64,000 bases of DNA from Enchytraeus crypticus (lineage: Eukaryota; Annelida; Clitellata; Enchytraeida; Enchytraeidae), in NCBI GenBank assembly GCA_905160935.1, contig CAJHZI010000253.1, positions 2,210,501-2,274,500 on the forward strand, read 5' to 3'. Below, one piece after another: positions 57,126-64,000 of the stretch. The notes below the pieces were generated by a model, which searched no databases, had not been told where the DNA came from, and saw only the letters and a list, made by a program, of their open reading frames with translations. Position 1 is the stretch's first letter; each line of letters starts with the position of its first letter. Both the position numbers and the translations under genes were made by a program.

Positions 57126-57595
57126 ATAATATAATGATAATGATATAATTTTATGTTGGATTCGTGTTTCGGCGAATCTATCAACGTCTTGCGCTGTTTT
57201 ATTTTTCATATGAACTGCTTTGTAGAAGCAATATATGTCACTATGTACTTGCTATTTGTGATAGTTCATTAAATGTCTATAAATATTAATTAAATTGTTC
57301 AAATGGAATTATTAAAAATAAATTGATTATTAAAATATTAAAATAAATGTATTTTAAAAAATTCATAATTAATACATTTAAAATAAAGTAATTAAAGGTA
57401 ATATTTAATACGTATTTAATTTTATTTTAAATTTGACCGTCAAATTATGCTATATTCATTTAATACTATACTTCTGTCATTGTAACTAATTGCATAGCTA
57501 TGCTGTAAATCATATATTGTTTTCACGATTATAGTACACGTATATTGTGCTCGATGGGCATTAATGGCGATAATTAATGATGGTCTTTCAGAAAC
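57126..57595. other. No recognised feature (intron 9)
   Basis: Very AT-rich with many short TAAAAT/ATTTTA inverted phrases; no gene or repeat family recognised. Confidence 0.6.
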
Positions 57596-57828
57596 GAATG
57601 TCTTAATAGTGTAGGGGAAACGTCATGAACTTTTAAATGACAGATCCTGAGGTGATTTGAACCCTCATGGGTTCGAATCCCAGCTGCGCTGATCTGAGAC
57701 TAAAATCTCGGACATTCACTGGACTGATTATACTGAAAATGGTCTAAATTGCCTAACGGTTTAAACATTTCTGCAGTAATAAAAGTGATAGATATCAACA
57801 TAGTTGATCATTTCACAATAATGCGTGT
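57596..57828 (+). repeat. SINE-D, 39 bp before exon 10
   Basis: GAATGTCTTAATAGTGTAGG, GGGTTCGAATCCCAGCTGCG, CTAACGGTTTAAACATTTCT, ATCAACATAGTTGATCATTT. Confidence 0.93.
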
Positions 57829-57867
57829 TGTTACTTATATAATTGTTAATTTGTTTTGTTCTGGTAG

Positions 57868-57926
57868 TTGAGAGAGTTGAAGTTCCTATCGAGATTCACG
57901 ACTCTGATATACATTCCATGCAACTG
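57868..57926 (+). CDS. SIK3: SIK3 exon 10: small linker exon
   Basis: A 59-nt exon completing codon 402 and encoding VERVEVPIEIHDSDIHSMQL (402-421). It is mostly acidic and beta-prone, with no named domain. It is supported by phase (1 in, 0 out), good sites CTGGTAG|TTG and CTG|GTTAGT, and its place between the UBA and the RRHT segment. A SINE-D ends 39 bp upstream. As the shortest exon, with the least conserved product, it is the least certain of the set. Confidence 0.8.
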
Positions 57927-58073
57927 GTTAGTGTGGAAAACTTGTTGAATTACAATTGATAATTTTCAGTGATGATTCTTCATTTTTAGATTTAAATGCT
58001 GTAGCATAACTGCAAATTAGCACCTCTTTAAGATCACTATATATTTATTATTAATATACATTGAATTACTTGT

Positions 58074-58252
58074 ATTGTGTCCAGGTTGCTAAAGAATAGA
58101 CCAACCGTAATCGGCACGTGTCATAAAAGGCGATAAAAACTAAGATCCAAACCAACGTTAAAAAAGTTCTATTGTTGAGCGCCCAGGCTCTAGGAATTGT
58201 TACAAAATTGTCCCAACCCTAGTTAAACTGAGATTCAATGGAAGTTGATGAC
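58074..58252 (+). repeat. SINE-B (short form) in intron 10
   Basis: ATTGTGTCCAGGTTGCTAAA, GAGCGCCCAGGCTCTAGGAA, CCAACCCTAGTTAAACTGAG, GATGACGATT. Confidence 0.87.
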
Positions 58253-58412
58253 GATTAATATTTATTGAAGTGAATTAAATGTAATTTACATTTTCAATAT
58301 TGTGTTTAAATCAAACGTTATGTTTGATTTACAGATTTATTCATATATTTTTAATGTACTTATTAATAAATTAAATAATTTATTAATGTACTGATTGATT
58401 GATTGATTTCAG

Positions 58413-58671
58413 AGCAGCCACGCAGGCTCGTCAGAGCACGAAGGTTTGGACGAGGAGGGAGATGAGCCCTCACCCGAGGCGTTGGCTCGCTACCTCTCTA
58501 TGCGCAGACACACTGTGGGTCCAGGGCACACGACCGGGCACACTATCGATCACTTCAAGAGGCCTCAGCCGCCTCAGATCACGGTGGATTCGGGGTTGTC
58601 TGAGAGGTTGGCTGGGCTAGAAGGGAGGTCTGACGCCACAGCGTCTGGGGATGGGTTACTGGTACTCTCTG
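58413..58671 (+). CDS. SIK3: SIK3 exon 11: PSPEALARYLSMRRHTVG regulatory segment
   Basis: Encodes residues 422-507 plus one base. An acidic run (EGLDEEGDE) is followed by PSPEALARYLSMRRHTVG (441-457) and then a Gly/His/Pro-rich linker. The segment matches vertebrate SIK3 around Thr469, a PKA-phosphorylated 14-3-3 docking residue; here it is Thr455. This is the strongest evidence for SIK3 over SIK1/2. Donor TCTG|GTCGGT is modest. An alternative GTATTT lies 4 nt on, but only the first keeps phase with exon 12. A SINE-C begins about 44 bp downstream. Confidence 0.94.
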
Positions 58672-58714
58672 GTCGGTATTTCTAATGCAGCTTTTCGACA
58701 ACACGATAAAAAAA

Positions 58715-58844
58715 AGGTAAAGCTAAAGTTAACGTCAGTTTCCTCACTCGAAAGCGATGTCAGTGACGGGCGAACCCAGGATTTGAACCCCGCATTTACT
58801 GATCCGCGATCGACTATCTTACCGATTTCGTCACTGGCTCCAGC
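58715..58844 (-). repeat. SINE-C, full, 44 bp after exon 11
   Basis: GTAAAGCTAAAGTTAACGTC, GATTTGAACCCCGCATTTAC, TCACTGGCTCCAGC. Confidence 0.9.
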
Positions 58845-59197
58845 GGTGGCGATAATAACGGTATGTTATGTTTTCCATAACATAATCTGATGTCAATTTC
58901 TCATGTAAATTTCCGAAAGATTTCTGGTCGAATTCAGCACATTACTGCCAAATTTCATGACAATATTTGCTGTGCAAGTCAAGTTTTACTCCTCCTTGCG
59001 CCATTACCTTACTTTTTGAAGCGAATGCTAATGCCAATATCACTGAATTATACTGTTTCCCCTAGAGCTGTGCCGATTATTGTTTTCGTTTAATGTAAGA
59101 GACTATTGTTGAAATATTTGCGTACTTTGTATCCCTATATATATTATATATTATTTGAATTTTGTATCCCTATGTGTATTATACATTATTGAATTTT

Positions 59198-59366
59198 TGT
59201 GATGCATGTATGTTTCTTTTTTTTAATTAATGTTATTACGTTGTAGATACAGCTATGAAATTACGTTGTAGATACAGATGTTAAATTATAATATTATAAT
59301 AATATTATTATTAATATTATTACATTTTGTGATACATGTAAATTTTCTATTGTAATTATGTTGTAG
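59198..59366 (+). repeat. Duplicated acceptor segment upstream of exon 12
   Basis: TTTTTGTGATGCATGTATG...ATTACGTTGTAGATACAG (59194-59250), a second ATTACGTTGTAGATACAG (about 59262-59279), and TTTTGTGATACATGTAAATT...AATTATGTTGTAG|ACAC (59323-59370) at the true site. Three copies of the acceptor motif in about 140 bp. Confidence 0.8.
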
Positions 59367-59497
59367 ACACCGCGGCAGCTTCGCGCAGACTTTCTGATGG
59401 AGAGGCTCTGGTGAACTCTCTGGGTCAGCAGGGTTTTAACAGACAGGAAGTGGCAACGCTGAGTCAGGCTGACTCGCTCACTGATGAGAGACGACAG
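59367..59497 (+). CDS. SIK3: SIK3 exon 12: RRLS 14-3-3 site
   Basis: Encodes residues 508-551: DTAAASRRLSDGEALVNSLG, then QQGFNRQEVATLSQADSLTD and ERRQ. Ser517 in RRLSDG corresponds to the RRASDGG site (Ser551) of mammalian SIK3, which the mouse Sleepy allele removes by exon skipping. The exon is 131 nt, phase 1 in and phase 0 out, so skipping it alone would shift the frame. Acceptor ATTATGTTGTAG|ACA. Two similar ATTACGTTGTAG segments lie upstream (59234-59280). Confidence 0.93.
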
Positions 59498-59507
59498 GTT
59501 CATAAAT

Positions 59508-59580
59508 TCCGCCAATCACACCTGTCAATCATACCTGTCAATTATACCTGTCAATCATACCTGTCAATCAAACCTGTCAT
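59508..59580 (+). repeat. Short CCTGTCAATCATA repeat after exon 12
   Basis: Five to six units of about 13 bp begin about 15 bp after the donor. Confidence 0.88.
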
Positions 59581-59606
59581 CCTAATGTATTAGTACTACT
59601 GAATAA

Positions 59607-59737
59607 GGCTAAGGCCAAGTTTAACGACAGTTTCCTGCTCGAATAGCATATCGGTGATGAGGAGAGCGCTGGATTTGAACCCAGCATCTACTGATCAGCT
59701 CTCAAACAACTTGCCACCAAGCCACCAGCTCAGCCCA
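59607..59737 (-). repeat. SINE-C, diverged
   Basis: GGCTAAGGCCAAGTTTAACG, GGATTTGAACCCAGCATCTA, AAGCCACCAGCTCAGCC. Confidence 0.82.
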
Positions 59738-59840
59738 GAATAGACCTTACGCTCAGCTTTTATTGTTAAACGTAACTATAACAATAGAAACGTTACATAG
59801 AAACATCTCATTGACTAAGCTATTTAATTTTTACGTGCAG

Positions 59841-59926
59841 GTTGGCGGTAGAATACAAAGACGACAAGGCAACTGCAGTGCCCAGGCCGAGTTTGGAGAC
59901 ACTGTGGAAGCGGAACGAGTGGGAAG
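59841..59926 (+). CDS. SIK3: SIK3 exon 13
   Basis: Encodes residues 552-579 plus two bases: VGGRIQRRQGNCSAQAEFGD then TVEAERVG. It is a polar, Arg/Gln-rich linker without a named domain. Phase 0 in, phase 2 out, acceptor CGTGCAG|GTTGGC, donor GGAAG|GTTTGT (weak beyond GT). The open frame between matching phases supports it, but conservation is low. Confidence 0.85.
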
Positions 59927-60044
59927 GTTTGTAGACACAAGAGTTCAATAAGTAATCGGACTTGTGCAACACCGTGTTGCAGCCATTTACGAGCTGCTAT
60001 TGGGCTCTAGCGTTATTAGTGCATTTCAAAATTTCTTTCCGGAT

Positions 60045-60135
60045 CCAGTTGATCAGGTGATCTAGTTGATCAGGTAATCTTGTTGATCAGGTGATCCAGT
60101 TGATCAGATGATCCAGTTAATCAGTGATCTAGTTG
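60045..60135 (+). repeat. 17-bp minisatellite in intron 13
   Basis: GATCAGGTGATCCAGTT-type unit, about five copies. Nothing else recognised between 60136 and 60900 apart from a 13-bp hairpin (60556-60568 and 60575-60587). Confidence 0.88.
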
Positions 60136-60924
60136 ACTCGACCCATGGTTTTTGCGCCATTCGAAAAGAGCGTGTGAGCTTTTTGAATACTCTAAGTATC
60201 AGTTAAGTATTTTTAATTCTTAAAATTTCTATACTATTTTGTCATATAGATAATATCCAAATCTGCACTGACAATTTAATTAGTAGCTATGTATCGCTGC
60301 ACTAGTATAAAACATTTATTTAAAAAGATTTTTAAATAAATGCCATTAAATAAATCTCTCTGCACCTCAAGTTCTTCGATCTTGTAATTGCATTGGTACT
60401 TTACTTGGCAAGCTAAAAACTCATCTCTTGCCGCCATAGGTCTATATTTTTGCCCGCTTGCCTTAAGTATTGGATTTGCACTGTTTTGATCTCGCTTTCT
60501 CTTGTGGTCTTTTTATACTCAGTCGTCATCGTGTGGTGTTTTGGCGCCTGTTTCTGTAAAGTCTACAAGAGACGTTGTAGACTTTACAACGTTGTAGACT
60601 GACATTGCCTTATGGCGAGGAACCGGCCGTTAAATTCTTATTGATTGATTGATTGATTTTTGGATTAGATATTTATATTTTTCTGCATAATTATAAACTA
60701 ATTTGCAGCGTAAATATATTACTTTTATATTTAAAGTTAAGATAGGCAATGCTAAGCAACCTCAGAAGATACAATTCCTTAGTGAAAAGCTGTAACTAAT
60801 GCTTCTCAAAGTTTTTCTAATCAACTTTTTATTCGACGCAGTTCTTATTTTGAAGAAGACTGGAATCCTACTAAGAAGTAAGAATCCTACTCTTAGACGT
60901 ATCATTTGACCGAATGCTAGAAAG

Positions 60925-60965
60925 TGAGAGAGAGAGAGAGAAAGAGAAAGAGTGAGAGAGAGAGG
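60925..60965. repeat. (GA)n microsatellite
   Basis: GA/AAAG run followed by CAGACAGACGGCAGACAG. Confidence 0.9.
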
Positions 60966-61125
60966 CGGACAGTCAGCCAGGCAGACAGACGGCAGACAGA
61001 AAGATTAAAAAGAGTGATGAAGAGGGAGAGATAATTTGCTTGAAGGTTTATTTTGTCTTTATGTTTATTGAAAACATATCAATTTTGATTGAGAACGCTT
61101 TGAGCACTGTTATTGTGTTGATCAG

Positions 61126-61250
61126 ATACAGACGTGGTGCCACAGTACCTACAGTGACTGAGGAGGAGAGCTGTGAGGATGAGGAGGGGTCAGAGAAAGC
61201 TCAGGGAGGGGTGACTAAAGATGACATCATGCAGTCCAGTGGTGGGCAGG
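61126..61250 (+). CDS. SIK3: SIK3 exon 14: acidic VPTVTEEES segment
   Basis: Completes Arg580 and encodes YRRGATVPTVTEEESCEDEE followed by GSEKAQGGVTKDDIMQSSGG and Q (581-621). Vertebrate SIK3 has a similar PAVPAVTPVDEESSDGE stretch in the same relative position, between its second and third RRxS sites. Phase 2 in, phase 1 out, acceptor GATCAG|ATACAG, donor CAGG|GTAGGA. Confidence 0.9.
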
Positions 61251-61677
61251 GTAGGACTTATGTCTTCATTAAAGATGACTTATTTCTTTTTTAAAACCGT
61301 AAAATTAAAACCGTTATCAGGTTTTAATTTTAATTCACTTTTAGCTCTACAAATCCTTACTTCTGCTTTAGTTAGTCCGTAATGTTTTGCTATTTACAGT
61401 TCAATGCTATTGTCAGTATTTTACGTTTATTATCTCCAATTTTTCTACGATCCTAAATTTGCTATGTTACTATGTTTCCGTGTTTCCGGTGGTCAGCTAG
61501 ATAAAGCTCAATTGTGCTCTTTCTGACGGCCGTTTTATTTGTATCCTGTCTCGTTGTATGCACTTTGTGTATATTTTGATTCAGTTACAAATAAATGATC
61601 ATGGTTCTCATGATCATTTATCATGAAAATGATCATGAAAATGAAAAGTGAATCAGTGATCATGAAAATGATTGCCG
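61251..61677 (+). other. Intron 14, no recognised feature to SINE-C
   Basis: AT-rich; nested ATGATCATG palindromes at 61597-61680. Confidence 0.6.
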
Positions 61678-61796
61678 TAAAGGCAATGTTAACTTCAGTT
61701 TCCTCACTCGAAAGAGATGTTATGGACGGGCAAACCCAGGATTTGAACCCCGCACATACTGAAACACGGTCGAATAACTTAACGACATCGCCACTC
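61678..61796 (-). repeat. SINE-C in intron 14
   Basis: GTTAACTTCAGTTTCCTCAC, GATTTGAACCCCGCACATAC, GACATCGCCACT. Confidence 0.85.
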
Positions 61797-62118
61797 TTTA
61801 TTACTTAATTTATTTCAGAATGACGTGGTCACTTGTCAAGCAGAAGAGAGATGACATAAAATTTGAGTTGACAGTCAATGGCGAGGAGTGAAAAATTTAT
61901 AATTATGATATAATTTTGTGCTTAACTCTATCAAATGCTTTGATGAAATCTACTGTCGCTGCTCTTAGTTATTACTATTTCTTGCTATTCATAACACTTT
62001 GTTTACAAAAATCATAGATTTCCATCCCACAAAAATTCCGAAGGTCATAAAATAATGAAGGACAATTTCAAAAGTTTTAATTAATTAATTAATTTCAACT
62101 TAATTAATATAGAAAAAA

Positions 62119-62245
62119 TAATCATCATCCTCTCTGAGTCCCAGTTTAACCAGAGTCGGGATACAAATAGACTGTCTCAAATCCTCTCTGTCCTACACCA
62201 CACTACCAGCCAATCCCCTATTTGAGACTTTTCCATTCGTTTAAA
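62119..62245 (-). mobile_element. LINE-2/SINE-B 3' tail, 23 bp before exon 15
   Basis: AATCATCATCCTCTCTGAGT, CCCAGTTTAACCAGAGTCGG, CAAATCCTCTCTGTCCTACA, AATCCCCTATTTGAGACTTT. The truncation prevents deciding LINE from SINE. Confidence 0.87.
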
Positions 62246-62268
62246 TAAATAAATAATTTTAATTATAG

Positions 62269-62435
62269 CACGCAGTCGAGAAGATTCCGGACTATCCAGT
62301 TCACCTTCATCCTCGTCGTCCGGTCTGCTGGCCTACAAACAGCTCGATAGACGAAGGGCTAGTGAGTGTTTAAACAGCATCGTCAAACACAGGTCACACT
62401 TCGAGAAGATTTACAATAGGACCATCAATAATCAG
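62269..62435 (+). CDS. SIK3: SIK3 exon 15: serine tract and RRRAS site
   Basis: Encodes residues 622-677: ARSREDSGLSSSPSSSSSGL, LAYKQLDRRRASECLNSIVK and HRSHFEKIYNRTINNQ. Ser653 in RRRAS fits the third SIK3 14-3-3 site (RRFS, Ser626 in mammals), which is also followed by a helix ending near EKM or EKI. Phase 1 in, phase 0 out. The acceptor AATTATAG|CA sits 23 bp after the end of a minus-oriented SINE-B/LINE-2 tail; the intervening bases are AT-rich. Confidence 0.93.
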
Positions 62436-62461
62436 GTATCAAGTTCATGGAGAGCTGAAAT

Positions 62462-62645
62462 AATCTCTCTCTCTCTTAGTGCACTGCCTACTGGCACGTC
62501 CATGGTATAAAACGCCTTCACTCTTCTCTGTCTTCCTCTTTCCTCTTCATTTCCACATATGAGTGGGTCTTTAAATCATCTACCATACCTAATCTCGGCC
62601 TGCCCTGCCTCTTTTTCCTTCCATTCTACCTTCTATGACCTGTGA
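62462..62645 (-). mobile_element. LINE-1 family 3' end in intron 15
   Basis: TTAGTGCACTGCCTACTGGC, CCATGGTATAAAACGCCTTC, ATATGAGTGGGTCTTTAAAT, ACCTTCTATGACC. Includes the last codons of the LINE frame in reverse. Begins 27 bp after exon 15. Confidence 0.88.
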
Positions 62646-63065
62646 CCTAACCTGAATTATGACCTGAAAAAATCTATGGTTGCTTTATTCGTAATGTTGC
62701 ATTGTTATTCTATAATGTAAAGTAACTTTTGACGTGTTGAATGGTATTTTTATCGGTTTAATGGCAGTTCTTATTGATCCTGGTAGAATTGCGTTTTTAA
62801 GCAAAATTTGTGTTACCCCAAGATAAATTTCATTGCTATTTCACTTGTTTTCGTGTGACAAAAAATCTCTAGGGATGTCTAGTGATTCTAGTCATGTCGG
62901 GTGTCTAGTTATGTCTAGTGATTCTTAATGCCATATATGTATAAAAACTGAGTAGTTACGCTATGTTTAGTTTTATGTTGCTTTTGTTTTGTTTAGTTAT
63001 TCCTCTTTTTTAGCACAAAAAATCAGCAATAACATTTATTAGCTGCTATCATAGTAATATAATAT

Positions 63066-63600
63066 CTCTTTCTCTTAGTGCACTACCAATGGCCGGCCCA
63101 TGGTATATAACTCCACCACTAATCACTCATTTGGTTTTCCTCTTCGTGTTCTCATATGACAGATTTTTAAAATCATATAACTTTAACATACCTTATCTCG
63201 GTCTGCATCTGCTTCTCTTTTCTTCCATACCTTCTATGACCTCTTTTAGTATATTAGCCCTACTTAGAATATGTACTATACAATTTTTCTTCCTATTTAT
63301 GACTTTATCGATTATCTATCTCTACTAACTTTGTCTAGTACTCAGTATGTAAGCTTGTATCCAGCTAATCTTTTCCATTCTTGCACATATCCACTTTCTA
63401 ACGCTTTTAGTTTAATAAAATCTTACTTTCTTAAGATCAATGTTTCACATCTATATAATAACGTGGTCCATACTAAAGGTTTTCACTATCTTTATCTCGG
63501 GTTTCCTTTAGGAATTTTGTTAAATTTTCTTTTCTAGTACATACATGTAAGGGCATTTTTGCTTAGGCAATCCTGCTACATATTTCTGTCTCACATTTCC
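63066..63600 (-). mobile_element. LINE-1 family, longer 3' part
   Basis: Same 3' end (TTAGTGCACTACCAATGG, CCATGGTATATAACTCCACC), continuing to ATAACGTGGTCCATAC (63461-63476), the reverse of the KTWVWTTLLYGCE region, and TAGGCAATCCTGC. About 535 bp, frame-broken. Ends about 150 bp before exon 16. Confidence 0.85.
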
Positions 63601-63754
63601 TATCGTCTGTTATAGTATGATCCAAATATTTGAAACTCCTTATCTGTCTAACGGAATATAACATAGTAATTTTTATATATTCATAAATAGCTGTTATCTC
63701 TATTTATTCTTGAATTTATTGTATTTATCAGTCAATACAATGCTTGACTTTTAG

Positions 63755-63892
63755 CATACAGACCTTGGCTCGGGACCTCTAGATCCTATGTACGAAACTG
63801 AGGGTAGACAGCTGCAGCGTCAATCTGGTGTTGCTAATCTTGAACATATCGGCTCCGTTTCTTCCACTTCTGGCATTATACAACCGTTACAG
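63755..63892 (+). CDS. SIK3: SIK3 exon 16 (gene continues beyond window)
   Basis: Encodes residues 678-723: HTDLGSGPLDPMYETEGRQL, QRQSGVANLEHIGSVSSTSG and IIQPLQ. Low-complexity, Gln/Ser-containing tail typical of the long SIK3 C-terminal region. 138 nt, phase 0 at both ends, acceptor CTTTTAG|CAT, donor CAG|GTAACA. No stop codon in the window. Further exons, expected to be Gln-rich, should lie to the right. The 107 bases after it show nothing. Confidence 0.9.
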
Positions 63893-64000
63893 GTAACATC
63901 CTTCATCTGCTCTGGGTCCCTCCTCTGTTGTAGACTTTTCTCATATTTTAACCTGATTTTACCGAAGGCGTGATGTGATTTGTGAACCAATACGTAGAAT

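Overview
This window is AT-rich animal genomic DNA. It is dominated by one large, intron-rich gene on the + strand and a heavy load of interspersed repeats. The gene encodes a salt-inducible kinase of the SIK3 type, a member of the AMPK-related family. I could place sixteen coding exons between 15571 and 63892. They join in consistent reading phase to 723 codons with no internal stop, and the gene runs off the right edge. The protein has a short N-terminal leader, a complete kinase domain (about residues 31-284), a UBA domain (about 326-370) and the first part of a long regulatory tail. The tail carries three basophilic motifs matching the 14-3-3/PKA sites of vertebrate SIK3: RRHT, RRLS and RRAS. 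A 22.7 kb intron 2, many tRNA-derived SINEs and RTE-type LINEs fit an invertebrate metazoan. I cannot name the species or phylum.

Layout. Positions 1-15570 lie upstream of the start codon and hold no host gene that I can see. They contain repeats, a solo LTR (2676-3494), a 35-bp satellite that changes strand several times (about 7398-8680), a decayed hAT transposon with 8-bp target duplications (9862-12335), perfect small-loop hairpins (13184-13562) and a five-copy minisatellite with a CAGCTG E-box in each unit (about 14931-15125). Positions 15571-20514 carry exons 1 and 2. Intron 2 (20515-43233) is almost all repeats: minisatellites of 21, 33, 35 and 48 bp, SINEs, a deleted maT-like mariner with about 200-bp inverted ends (36930-37675) nested in a SINE, and a 177-bp hAT MITE (38016-38192). 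Exons 3-16 follow from 43234 to 63892.

Three things stand out. First, several 3' splice sites of this gene lie inside tandem arrays: five copies of the exon 4 acceptor with 31-33 bases of its exon, ten copies of the exon 5 acceptor, and a smaller duplication at exon 12. Second, two SINE-like families share about 75 bp of 5' head but have different tails. One tail matches the 3' end of one RTE-like LINE, with a (GA)n end. The other matches the 3' end of a second RTE-like LINE, with a (GAT)n end. Copies of both LINEs are in the window. Third, SINE or LINE ends stop within about 15-45 bp of the acceptors of exons 7, 9, 10 and 15.

All assignments come from reading the sequence and from memory of the families. 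No alignment or database search was run.
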